From the NCBI GenBank assembly GCA_033807775.1, contig CM066313.1:61302484-61366483 (forward strand): a stretch of DNA of 64,000 bases. Direction: 5' to 3'. The stretch comes from Saussurea involucrata. Lineage: Eukaryota; Streptophyta; Magnoliopsida; Asterales; Asteraceae. This document shows, piece by piece, positions 1 through 9,895 of the stretch. The translations under genes were made by a program, and so were the position numbers. Below the pieces are notes generated by a model that was not told the origin of the DNA, searched no databases, and worked only from the letters and a program-made list of their open reading frames with translations. Positions within the stretch are counted from its first letter, which is position 1. Every line of letters begins with the position of its first letter.

Positions 1-3000
1 ATTTCTCGCTGGAAGCTCCTCCAAAAAGTCGACGTGAATCGACTATCGCGATCCGAGACTATTGACGACGGCACCCCATGACGGGTCACTATCTCGTCGA
101 TGTACAACTTTGCCAATTTCTCCATCGGGTATGATTCCTTTATTGGAAGGAAATGCGCCGACTTGGTGAGTCGATCTACAATTACCCAGATGGCATCGAA
201 GCCCTTTGGAGTTCTAGGCAACTTTGTCACGAAATCCATCGCAATTTGATCCCACTTCCATACCAGAATATCCAAGGGTTGGAGTTTTCCGTACGGTCGT
301 TGGTGCTCTACCTTCACCCTTAGACAAGTGTCACACCTTTCCACGAAGTAAGCTATATCCTTCTTCATACCCGGCCACCAATAGTCTTGCCGCAAATCAC
401 CAAACATCTTGTTCGTCCCTGGATGGATGGAGTACTTTGACCTGTGAGCCTCCTCTAGTATCAACTTCCTCACGTTCCCCAACTTCGGAACCCATACTCT
501 ACCGTTGAGGCATTCCAGTCCTCGGCTATCTTCTACTAGGGAGTTCACGTTCCCCACCATCCGCTCTTTCTTGAGGTTCTCAACCGCAGAAGCTTCCCTT
601 TGCAATTTCTTTATTTCACCCCGCAGATTAAATGTGACCTCAACCTTTAAGGCTATGATCTTCGAGGCTTCTCCTCTTTCTTTAAGGCTCAAGGCATCCG
701 CCACTACATTAGCTTTTCCGGGATGGTACTCAATCTCACAATCGTAGTCTGACAACAATTCCATCCACCGGCGTTGCCTCATGTTTAGCTCTTTCTGATC
801 GAAGATGTGACGAAGGCTTTTGTGATCGGTGAAGATCTTACACCTCGTCCCATACAAATAGTGCCTCCAAATCTTTAAGGCGAAAACAACGGCCGCCAGT
901 TCTAAATCATGGGTGGGGTATCGCTTCTCATGCTCCTTCAATTGACGGGACGCATAAGTGATCACTTTACCACGCTGCATCAAGACACACCCCAAGCCCA
1001 ATTTAGAGGCGTCGTTGTACACCACAAAGTCTTCCGTTCCTTCGGGTAAGGTTAGAATCGGAGCCTCACTCAACATTTCTTTTAACCTTTGGAAGGCTTC
1101 TTCTTGCCCTTCGGTCCAATTGAACTTAGTGTTCTTCTTGGTCAAAGAAGTCAACGGAGTAGCAATTTTCGAGAAGTCTTTGATGAACTTCCGATAATAC
1201 CCCGCTAACCCAAGGAAACTACGGACTTCGGACGGCGTTCTGGGCGGTTCCCAGTTCTTGATAGCTTCTACCATCGCCGGGTCCACCTTGATTCCACTCT
1301 GGGTCACCACATGTCCCAAAAACTGCACCTCTCGAAGCCAAAATTCGCACTTCGAAAATTTGGCATAGAGTTTCTCCCGCTTCAACAATTCTAGCACAGC
1401 TCTCAAATGCTCCCTATGCTCTTTCTCCGACTTCGAGTAGACGAGAATATCATCTATGAAGACGATCACGAATTTATCTAAATAGGGTTGACACACCCTA
1501 TTCATCAAATCCATAAACGCGGCGGGGGCATTCGTTAATCCGAACGGCATCACTAAAAACTCGTAATGACCGTATCGGGTTCGAAAAGCCGTCTTTGGAA
1601 TATCTTCTCCTCGTACCTTGAGTTGGTGGTACCCCGATCTCAGATCTATCTTTGAAAAGTAGCTATCCCCTTGCAACTGATCGAACAGGTCGTCAATCCT
1701 GGGGAGCGGATACTTGTTATTGACAGTGACTTTGTTGAGTTCGCGGTAATCAATACACATCCTCATAGTCCCGTCCTTCTTCTTCACGAAAAGCACCGGC
1801 GCACCCCACGGCGAGGTACTCGGTCTCACGAACCCTTTGTCTAGCAACTCTTGGAGTTGTGTCATCATCTCCTTCATCTCGGAAGGTGCCAATCGATATG
1901 GTGCACGAGCTATTGGTGTAGCTCCTGGCACCAAGTCAATTCGGAACTCGATCTGGCGATCTGGTGGTAGATCACACAATTCGTCCGGAAATACCTTCGG
2001 GTATTCACTCACGATCGGTACATCTCCTACCTCGCGCTTCTCTTTCTTTACATCTACCACATAAGCTAGGTAACTCTGACATCCCTTCCATAGACATTTG
2101 GTAGCCTTAACCAAGGAAATAAGATTAGACTTCCTATCTCGACGGTTCCCATAAATTACTACCATTCCCTTATCCGGCAATTGCACCCGAATCAACTTTT
2201 TGTTGCAAACGATGGTAGCATTATTCTTCGCCAACCAATCCATTCCCAACACTACATCAAACTCTCCCATCGGCATAGGGTACAAACTTATCGGTATCAA
2301 ACTCCCTTCTATGTCTATACAACATCCCTCCACCACACTACTAACTAGCACCATGTTGTCATCGGCGGTCTCCACTTCTATGGCACTACCCAAACGCTTA
2401 GGCCTCACCCCCAAACGTTTCACGAAATCAGGAGATACAAAGGAGCGATTCGCCCCCGAATCAAATAACACATTGGCACATAAAGAGTTCACCAAAAAGG
2501 TACCTGTCACGACATCCGGAGTTTCCTCGGCCTCATTCGCTGTCATACGAAATGCACGACCCTTCGCGCGAGCCGATTCTTCCTTCTTCTCAACCCCTTG
2601 CACCCCCTGACGATTCCCAAACTGACCCGATCCTCCTCTCCTAAGCTTGGGACAGTCATACCGTTTATGATCCATCGACCCACATTGGAAACAACCCTGC
2701 TTCTGCGGGCAATCCCTTGACATGTGCCCCGGCAGCCCACAGTGAAAATACGTCCCCGAGTCCGCCTTACACTCTCCTCTATGCATCCGATGACACTTCC
2801 CACACGGCTTGTTACCAAAATTCCGATTCCCACGCGGCTCCGGCCTAGAAACTTTCCCTTTCCGAGCATCATTCCCCGGTCCATCCCATTTCCTCTTTTC
2901 CCCTGCCCTCTCAGATTGCTGACGATCTTTTTCCCTTTCTACCAACTCGGCCGCATTTATAGCCGCTTGGAATGTGCTAGGATTCCTTGCCATTACCAAC

Positions 3001-3944
3001 TCCCGTACACTGCTCTTCAATCCATAGAGGTACCTCTCTACTCGACGCTCCTCGGTTGGGACATACAACTCCGCAAAACGAGCTTTCTCAATGAACTTGG
3101 AAGTGTACTCTCTCACGGTCGAGTCCCCTTGAGCTAGGTTCAAGAACCCCTCTTCCAACTTCTTAATCGCCGCTAGAGGGCAAAACTGAGCCTTGAACCT
3201 CCTCACGAATTCCTCCCATTTCATGGTCTTGGCCACTGACGATCCCAAACCCCCGGTTTCGGCATCCCACCAAAAGATGGCCTCCGACTTCAACATAGAC
3301 AGGGCGTAGATCACCTTGTCCTCTTCGGCACACTTACAAATGTCAAAGACCAACTCCATTTCTCGAACCCACTTTATGGCTAGTACCGGGTCGCATTCTC
3401 CCTGAATGGTAGGAGGTTTGCAAGATGAGAATGCTTTGTGACTACATCCTCTAGCTGCCGACTCGTTCACTACTAGCGTCGTGGATTGTTTGTGGCTACC
3501 AACTTCCGTGGGAGGCGGACTAGACAATTCGGTGACTGCCTTACTCTCACTGTTCTCCTTACTTCCCGCTGCCGAAACATCATGATGATTCATCCACCGG
3601 TCTAACTTTTCCTGCAGCTTCAACATTTCGGTGGCGAAGGCCTCTTGAGTCACAAAGGCACGATTCTCCGCTGCCGAGCCCTCTCGATGAGACTTTTCCC
3701 GATCGGACGGTGCCTCCACACTCTTAGTTCGACGAGCAGCCGGAGTTTTCTTCTTTGGGCGAGTACCCTCCACATTGGTAATAGCCCTACGTGGAATGGT
3801 CTCATGCCCCCTTCCACAACCTCTTCCTCTACCCCGGGCAGCCGGCGCCCTCGGGGGAACCACGGGTTCGTCCACTTGAACCTCCTCCGATGGAACCATT
3901 CTTACACTCGGTACAGACCTGCTCCTTGTCGATCTTCCAGTCAT
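1..3944 (-). CDS. G1 gag-pol polyprotein (C-terminus outside window)
   Basis: The frame starts at the ATG at 3944 and is open for about 1315 codons to the window edge; I saw no stop. Domains in order: a basic N-terminus; the gag capsid region (about residues 190-300, with an AIFWWDAE-like block); a zinc-knuckle region at about residues 380-430; the protease motif LFDSGANRSF (about 490); RT with FIDDILVYS (about 830); RNase H with TDHKSLRH (about 1040); integrase with an HHCC finger; then a core reaching MDFVTKLP and VSDRDSRF at the edge. Oddity: the first knuckle reads YFHCGLPGHMSRDC, with Tyr for the first Cys, while the second (CFQCGSMDHKRYDC) is complete. The polyprotein would build the particle and copy and insert the element. 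An intact frame suggests recent activity. Confidence 0.9.
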   Translation of the reverse strand, partial: MTGRSTRSRSVPSVRMVPSEEVQVDEPVVPPRAPAARGRGRGCGRGHETIPRRAITNVEGTRPKKKTPAARRTKSVEAPSDREKSHREGSAAENRAFVTQEAFATEMLKLQEKLDRWMNHHDVSAAGSKENSESKAVTELSSPPPTEVGSHKQSTTLVVNESAARGCSHKAFSSCKPPTIQGECDPVLAIKWVREMELVFDICKCAEEDKVIYALSMLKSEAIFWWDAETGGLGSSVAKTMKWEEFVRRFKAQFCPLAAIKKLEEGFLNLAQGDSTVREYTSKFIEKARFAELYVPTEERRVERYLYGLKSSVRELVMARNPSTFQAAINAAELVEREKDRQQSERAGEKRKWDGPGNDARKGKVSRPEPRGNRNFGNKPCGKCHRMHRGECKADSGTYFHCGLPGHMSRDCPQKQGCFQCGSMDHKRYDCPKLRRGGSGQFGNRQGVQGVEKKEESARAKGRAFRMTANEAEETPDVVTGTFLVNSLCANVLFDSGANRSFVSPDFVKRLGVRPKRLGSAIEVETADDNMVLVSSVVEGCCIDIEGSLIPISLYPMPMGEFDVVLGMDWLAKNNATIVCNKKLIRVQLPDKGMVVIYGNRRDRKSNLISLVKATKCLWKGCQSYLAYVVDVKKEKREVGDVPIVSEYPKVFPDELCDLPPDRQIEFRIDLVPGATPIARAPYRLAPSEMKEMMTQLQELLDKGFVRPSTSPWGAPVLFVKKKDGTMRMCIDYRELNKVTVNNKYPLPRIDDLFDQLQGDSYFSKIDLRSGYHQLKVRGEDIPKTAFRTRYGHYEFLVMPFGLTNAPAAFMDLMNRVCQPYLDKFVIVFIDDILVYSKSEKEHREHLRAVLELLKREKLYAKFSKCEFWLREVQFLGHVVTQSGIKVDPAMVEAIKNWEPPRTPSEVRSFLGLAGYYRKFIKDFSKIATPLTSLTKKNTKFNWTEGQEEAFQRLKEMLSEAPILTLPEGTEDFVVYNDASKLGLGCVLMQRGKVITYASRQLKEHEKRYPTHDLELAAVVFALKIWRHYLYGTRCKIFTDHKSLRHIFDQKELNMRQRRWMELLSDYDCEIEYHPGKANVVADALSLKERGEASKIIALKVEVTFNLRGEIKKLQREASAVENLKKERMVGNVNSLVEDSRGLECLNGRVWVPKLGNVRKLILEEAHRSKYSIHPGTNKMFGDLRQDYWWPGMKKDIAYFVERCDTCLRVKVEHQRPYGKLQPLDILVWKWDQIAMDFVTKLPRTPKGFDAIWVIVDRLTKSAHFLPIKESYPMEKLAKLYIDEIVTRHGVPSSIVSDRDSRFTSTFWRSFQRE

Positions 3945-4209
3945 GACGAAACCGATACAAAACACAAAAAACAAACACTTAATACCAGTATCACTCTCTT
4001 GAGGTAATTCAAGTATCCCCACGTGCCTGTAAATTCGAAATTATATTGGACAGGTATAATTCCCAGTTTACCTCACATGATGATCCTCGACACCCCATTC
4101 CACTCAAACCGCTTATGTCTCCTCCTACGGTCCTCCTATATCTCGGTTGTGTCCCTACTCCAAAGTTTAAGTCTAGGCCCAATCGGTCACCTAAATCCCT
4201 TAAACTACG

Positions 4210-4221
4210 GCTCTGATACCA
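4210..4221 (-). promoter_or_regulatory. G1 primer-binding site (tRNA-iMet)
   Basis: Read on the minus strand this is TGGTATCAGAGC, the standard plant initiator-tRNA-Met primer site. It lies two bases inside the LTR end at 4224, so it fixes the 5' LTR and the element's orientation. Confidence 0.93.
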
Positions 4222-4223
4222 TT

Positions 4224-5537
4224 TGTAACAACCCAAAAACACATCACATAATATTAAAGCCAAAAGCCCATAAGGGTCCCAAATACATCATAAACTCCAA
4301 TATCAATTACATTGATTAAGGTCCTCAAGCAAATACAACCGAGATGCTAACTAAACAAAAACTGGAACTTGACGGTCTCTAATCTCGCACCTCCGTCTCA
4401 AGCCTTCTCCTTTCCCTTGCAACAAGCACCTAAGCCACCCTTTCCTGAAAATGGTTTTTAAGTTTTGAAAGCGAGGGTTAGACCATAAGGTCTAGTGAAT
4501 TCCCTCCTTAAAAGCGTAACTGCAAAACATTTAAAACCTGCTTTAAAACTTACTCGAGGAATATCCTCCTTCCACTTGTAAAATAACACTTTTCATGCAT
4601 GAGAAAACATATGATTCATGATGATCAACTAAACTCATTTTCAGTTATATCAATTCTGCGCAAATCATTTTAGGAGATAGAAATAATGCATAAAGGGAAC
4701 TCACCTGGTACTCGGTTAAAAGACACCCTACTCAAAGCTCACTTGATCACCAAACGACCACCTGAATTGGGTTTAACAAATGAGGTATTAGACTCCCCAT
4801 TTATGTTCAAAAACATTCCCCATACTGTCCTAAGACAATCCCCTAAACCAAGCCTCGAACCCAAGCCCAAACGACCAACGAAGCAAAAACGTAAAAATCA
4901 CGAAATAGAGCCTGGCGCCGATTGGTTGGCGCCGATCCATCGGCGCCGGTCCATCGGCGCGGACCTCTGGACTGAATTTCCCTGCGCGTAAATTCTTTCC
5001 AAAACTCAAAGATTTCTCAATCCCAACTTCCCCAAATCAGTTCTAGTTCTCCCAAAACAATATTTCAGTCCCAAACTCAAAATGGAAGGACAAAACCTAT
5101 AACCCTCCATTGGAAAGGTGAAATATCACCAAGAGGTCTCAATCTCCTCAAGGGATTCATCAATCTCACCCTTCCAATTGGTTTTGCCTCCAAAACACTT
5201 AAATAAAGAAAGAGATTGCAACAAATTCCTACACAAAAGCCCCATTTCCAAAACAAACCAAGAGATTAAGATGGAAGTATACCTTAGAAGCAAACTCCTT
5301 CAATCTCCAGCCCCAAAACCTTTCCAAACCTTCAATGGGGGAAAACTTGAGCTCTTTCTCCTCTCCAATTCTCTCCAGCCAAAATGAGTGAAGGAATAGG
5401 GTTTTAGGGAGGGTTTTATCTTAATAAACTTTCCTTCTTCACAACCCAGCCACCAAACTTTCAGTTCTTTACACAAGCACCCCAAAGTTCCTTATTTCTG
5501 CACTAAAACCACCAAGTATGGAATATGGGGTGTTACA
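4224..5537 (-). repeat. G1 5' LTR, 1314 bp
   Basis: Bounded by TG at 4224 (TGTAACAACCC) and CA at 5537 (GGTGTTACA), a near-perfect inverted terminus. The inner end is set by the PBS. The partner LTR is outside the window, so the outer end rests on the terminal motif and on the switch to unrelated plus-strand coding sequence at 5538. The small ORFs inside it are chance frames. It holds a 14-bp palindrome array at 4914-4961. Confidence 0.85.
4914..4961. repeat. GGCGCC palindrome array in the G1 LTR
   Basis: Four GGCGC cores begin at 4914, 4928, 4942 and 4956, exactly 14 bp apart, in a GC-rich island within an AT-rich LTR. Three have the full self-complementary GGCGCC; the fourth is GGCGCG. Confidence 0.8.
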
Positions 5538-6205
5538 CCGGAGCATCGTCCTCACGACCGATGCTTCAACATGACTCCACACCATATATTTCTGACCCAC
5601 CTTCACCCGCTCCACATGTTGAAAACGTGGAATCTGACTCCACGGAATCCGATACCGACCGCAACATTCGTCTTGACTCACCTCCTCATAGTGAACAACC
5701 TGAAATAGGAAATATTAGGAATGAGGGAGTATTAGGTGATGAATTAAATCATGTGAGGAGGAGAGAACTGCGTTCGAATTCGAACCAGGAAAGATTGAGC
5801 CGTAAAGATAACAAGGCTCCTGAGCGACCCCAACCGAGCGATATCCGGGTAGCCACATCTACTATCCCGTCTCATTTGTTGGGACGGGGTATTGAAGAAG
5901 CCTCCGTGGACCCAGCGGAGCAGTTTCACAACCCCCTTATCCAGTCATCCGTCTCTCAAAAGACGGATGTTTCAGTCTCACACGGGGATCAAGCACAACT
6001 TCCACTGGTCTCTCATTCGGAGACTACTGGTGTTGAAATAAGAGACCAGCAACCCCAGGTCTCGCCTTCATTTCGTGCACCATCGAGTCTAGAGCCAATT
6101 GATGTTATACATTCTTCGGCTAGGACACATGAAGAGGAACACCAAATCGAGACTATTCGTGACTCGATCGGAACGTCTGTAGTGTCTCCGTTAGGCGGAA
6201 CATGA
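5538..6205 (+). pseudogene. E0 env-like 3' ORF, N-terminal fragment
   Basis: The frame is open across the G1 junction but is real only from 5538. It encodes an acidic, Ser/Thr/Pro-rich, low-complexity segment with a conserved IRVATST block (around 5847-5870), matched in SV1 at about 14835. That match identifies it as the Sirevirus 3' accessory ORF rather than gag or pol. The start is lost to the G1 insertion, and the frame ends at a TGA at 6203. I see no signal peptide or membrane segment. The function of this family is not established. Confidence 0.65.
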
Positions 6206-6635
6206 GGATCGGACGTATATCCTTCCACGGCTAACCCTGCGCCAACCGTGAATGGGTAATCTAAGTGATCTCGGAGTTATATTTCCCGACTTTGTGTCAC
6301 CAGGGTCCCTGGACAGCACCCTTAAGGCTGTCTGCGAGGCAATGGAGCAGCACGTCGCCGCCGAGATCGACACCGTCTAACGATTAATCAAAGGCAAAGG
6401 GCATATCGTCGACAATGAAACCGCACCTAAACCTCCACCGGCTCATGTTCAGCCTATCTATACGGTGGACACCCTAAAGACGATGCTTCTAGCCCAACTG
6501 CTCCAAGAATCCTAAACCAACGCCTCTACGGAAGCAGACCTGATAACCGTTCTGAAATCACAGGTCACTGCTCCTTCATCATCCATTACCACTCGATTAG
6601 ATAATATTGACTCGACTCTCAAGGACTTCCAACAA
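6206..6635 (+). pseudogene. E0 env-like ORF, frame-broken middle section
   Basis: No single frame is open through these 430 bases. Short reading stretches in different frames (for example a SSITTRLDNIDSTL-like piece near 6580) link the two flanking ORFs. The simplest reading is a decayed, frameshifted section of the same 3' ORF. Confidence 0.5.
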
Positions 6636-7910
6636 GTGATGACAACGCTGTCCGAGAGAGTCCGTTCACTCGAAAATGCCTGCAAGAGTCAAGCTGGCGG
6701 TCTGAAGTGCAAGCACGATGACCAGGACGATCCTGATCATCGTGAGTGGGAGAAACGACTAAGACCTACCGAGACCGCCCCTATCCTCACCGAATCGACA
6801 ACTGTGGTTCATCTGGAACCAGCAACTGCGGCAACAACAACTGACGCCGAACCTGAAGCCGAGTTGCCATTAGCCGAGATGGTAATCGACATGGAAATAT
6901 CAGATGATGAAGACCCGACGGTTGAAAAGCCTGAGGGTTCAACACAGGAACTGGTTGATTTTGACTCATTAGACAGACCGTTATTGGATATGATAGATCC
7001 AAACTGTGAAACCAACCCGGAGACCGAAGATGCATGGTATGAAAAAGCCGCCAGTGCCGCAAATCTACAGGTTAATTTGGTTTTCCCTACTGATGACGAT
7101 GACAACATTGACTATGATCAGTTCCTGCTCCAAAATTTATATGGTACTTCTCCCGTTCACTCTGCTCAACCCGATGAAACTTCAACAAGGCCCGAGACTT
7201 CAACTGCCAATATTCAGACATCTCCCCAGCAACCGACAGTTTCTGATCTCCCACTTCCTCAACAGCAACAAATCCGTTGGGAGAAGATCCCAGTATTTAT
7301 TCCTCACCTGGAGGAATCCCTGAAGAAGTTGTTTGTTCACAAGCTACGCCCAATCGAGCCGACCTTTTGCCTTGGTATTTACAACTACAACCCCGAATAC
7401 CAACGCCAGTATATCTGCGCAATGAAGCGGTGTCTTCCAGTCAGTCAAGTCAGAACCAAGCATCAAATCACAGAGGTACTCAATATACAGTCAAGCTGCA
7501 TTATGAAAATGGTTTATCCTGTATTCACTGTCCGACGTGAAGATGGGAATGAATGGAAATTTTCTGAAGCCGACTTCCAGCACCTCCTACCGTTTGACTT
7601 CCTGGCTATTCTGAAAGACCTTCGTTCAAGAACCATCCGACCGCTACCTGTTACAAAGGCGCTCGAAGCTGTTCGTCGATTCCTGGTTCGTACAATTATG
7701 ATGTCCTATCTAACGGACTTTCAAATGGCAGTCGAGAACAGGGCAAAGAAGGTAAATCTAATAAAGCCGAATCTGCAAGCTCCTGAGTTGAATATGTATC
7801 CCGAGAACGCTATGCTTCTAGAACCTGAATTTGGGATCGTCTACCTCAACGAACAGAAAGAGAAAAGATTTCTACGCTTCAGTCAGGTGGACAGATTCTG
7901 CGACGGCACG
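6636..7910 (+). pseudogene. E0 env-like 3' ORF, C-terminal domain (interrupted)
   Basis: It starts with a short coiled-coil-like stretch (LSERVRSLEN), then an acidic linker, then a compact C-terminal domain. The end (TDFQMAVENR, EPEFGIVYLN, FSQVDRFCDG) aligns with the C-terminal piece of SV1 at 11551-11874 (TDFQIALYVQ, FPELGIVMKN, ASEAAKYCSG). The frame is cut at 7910 by a solo gypsy LTR. The frame number 860 bases downstream (LTR plus TSD) matches, so the ORF was open before that insertion. No known enzyme motif is visible. Confidence 0.75.
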
Positions 7911-8765
7911 TGTTTGGGAAAAATTTCACCAGTCTCGACCACGACAAGGTAAGGAAAACACCTATTCCTTTTTCTTATAACGAAGGTAAAATCATAGTAC
8001 TTTCTCTCACGATTAAAGATAAAATCGAAAGTCTTTTACCTCACGACACTCGACCTCGACGTCGCCTAGTTCACACGACCGTCGCTTAAAACCATGCGAC
8101 CTCGACCAACTAACGCGCTATACGACTGTTATATTTGTTCAATTTTTAATGCAGGAGTCAACACCATTAATGGACAACGGCTATAACCGACGAAGTCAGT
8201 TAAGAACATCTAATCCCGCATTAAAGACATCGACCGTTACGGCAGTTATCAAAGTCCTTAATGATCCAATTAAAGTGCCCGAAGACTATAAATATCAAGG
8301 AAAATCATCATTTCAACGAAGGGAAAACAGAGAACATTAGACACAAGCACTCGAATTCTAGAGAACATTTGAAGCACAAAAACCGCTCACAGAAGAATCG
8401 CTCTCGACGCACGACATCAGCACACGACACTTCACTTTTACACACGACGCACACTGTTTTACATTAGAAAATACTTGTTACATTACATTTTCGAAGTCTT
8501 TCCTTCATTTGTATTGTAATCTCTGTACGATCGACACCAGAAAAACGAGGACATCGCCCCTGTTTGGCGACCATAGTGCAGCGACGACTTCCACAGTCGT
8601 CCGCGGGTTTTTTTTCTCGTTGAGGTTTTTCCCGCGTCACCAAAATCTCTGTCTCATTTATATTTTCATCTTTGTCGCACGCTTTTGTCGAATGATTCCT
8701 TTCTTTAGTTGTTAAAGTCCACATCGACCTTAAGTTGTATTTTGGTGCTATTTTTGGCATTAACA
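7911..8765 (-). mobile_element. Solo LTR of the G3/G4 gypsy family, 855 bp
   Basis: In the G3/G4 element direction it starts TGTTAATGCCAAAAAT (at 8765) and ends near TTTTTCCCAAACA (at 7911), the same termini as the LTRs at 41394, 45573 and 57567. It is flanked by the 5-bp duplication gcacg (7906-7910 and 8766-8770). There is no internal sequence, so it is a solo LTR left by LTR-LTR recombination. The small ORFs within it are not genes. Confidence 0.93.
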
Positions 8766-9022
8766 GCACGCTCTTCAAAGTACAAGATGCTCTTCGAATG
8801 ATCATTCAGCACGAGTCTGAAAATCAAAGGCTTTCGTATCTTCCAAATCCGAATGAAACAACTGCTCGGAATGCCTTGGAAATAGTTGAAGAACGCATCG
8901 ACTATCGCCGTGCTATCAGATGGTTCGAGGTACACTTTGCGCTCCGAAAAAGATATGTCGCGAATTGGCACCAAATCGAACTTCAATTCAAAGGGGAGAT
9001 TGTTAGGGTCGTTTTATGTTGA
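8766..9022 (+). pseudogene. E0 env-like 3' ORF, C-terminal tail
   Basis: Continuation of the frame at 6636-7910 beyond the solo LTR. Across the junction the wording CDGT-LFK matches CSGT-LRF in SV1. The tail is predicted to be helical and ends with a TGA at 9020, after reading through the polypurine tract and 22 bases of the LTR. So the ORF end overlaps the element's replication signals. Confidence 0.7.
8990..9000 (+). promoter_or_regulatory. E0 polypurine tract
   Basis: The tract AAAGGGGAGAT lies directly before the TG of the LTR at 9001, the normal place and composition for the plus-strand primer of LTR elements. It sets the plus orientation of E0. Confidence 0.85.
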
Positions 9023-9270
9023 ATTAAAGTTCAGGGTTTAAATTGTAATTCTTTAATTTGAGCTTTGTTAGTGAACGGGTCGTGGGATTGTTAACCACGG
9101 GCCCGCCATATATATAGTTCATTAGCCTTAGAAAAATAGGCTAGTTGTTCATTTGCTTTCTATTCTGCATTGTAAATTCTCTCTGAAAGCAATATATGGA
9201 TGACCAGTTGAAATCGTAAACATATTGTCTAATCTACTGATTTCATTGTTCGTTGCACGGATCTGAGACA
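9001..9270 (+). repeat. E0 3' LTR (right end uncertain)
   Basis: Begins TGTTAGGGTC immediately after the PPT. A TATA-like CATATATATAG at about 9107 and an AT-rich run to about 9190 fit a compact promoter plus polyadenylation region. No CA end with TSD could be fixed; GAGACA at 9270 is one candidate. Confidence 0.55.
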
Positions 9271-9895
9271 CACTTTTAAAACGAGATTTTAAGAACGAGG
9301 TTTTAAAATCAAAACGTTTTAAAAGGGAATTATAATGTTTTCTAAAATTAAACCTTTTCAAAATGTAAACTAAACACCGCCCATTTAAGGTACTTGTCGA
9401 GCTTACAGGTTTTCGGTGTGGTAAGTGCCTAGCCAATCATATCGGATGATTGTAGTGTAAGACAAGGTGCCAAGATAACAAGATTTAAGTGGAAAGTCGC
9501 CTAGCCATTCACTTAAATAGTCGTATTTTGGACGACTGATCCCAATAAACCCTAAGTTGAGATTTTAGGTGGGATCATGATACCTTAGTATGGTTAGTTT
9601 ACTTGGAAATATCATAGAAAGTGCCTAGCCATCTATGAGTATTTTCAAGGCGTTGAAGTGGGATTAAACATGCCAAATTCAATATATGATATGTTGAATA
9701 GAATCCCACGACATCTAAGAGTTATGTTGAACATAATTGGATGATGCCTACCTATATAGCCTAATCCCATAGACAGTGAATTGACCATTTATGGAAGTAG
9801 GTGAAATATGGATCTTAGCTCAAATCAAATGGTTTTGAAAGGTTAATTCATTTATTTGAGATATTAAAGTTACTAAAACTAAACTTGTTTTGTAG
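9271..9895 (+). other. Non-coding leader before the copia gag, possible 5'-UTR intron
   Basis: No ORF is supported. 9271-9365 is rich in TTTTAAAA-type palindromes. A donor-like GTAAGT lies at 9421, and the phrase GTGCCTAGCCA or a close variant occurs at about 9425, 9498 and 9621. A T-rich acceptor (TTGTTTTGTAG) ends exactly at the gag ATG at 9896. This fits a roughly 475-bp leader intron, but could be chance. Confidence 0.4.

Larger units (their letters stand above)
1..5537 (-). mobile_element. G1: Ty3/gypsy LTR retrotransposon, 3' part outside the window
   Basis: A minus-strand gypsy element made of a 5' LTR (4224-5537), an initiator tRNA-Met PBS (4210-4221) and one long gag-pol frame running off the left edge. 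The pol order protease, RT, RNase H, integrase is the Ty3/gypsy order. The LTR starts TGTAACACCCC in element orientation, and the RT/integrase wording resembles the chromovirus Tekay/Del type. The chromodomain and 3' LTR that would settle the clade lie outside. It abuts the env-like ORF of E0 at 5538, so it was probably inserted in E0; a TSD cannot be tested with one end missing. Confidence 0.93.

Noticed and set aside
2543..3137. Plus and minus shadow ORFs over G1 gag
   Set aside because: They overlap the long minus-strand gag-pol frame in other frames and carry no motif of their own.
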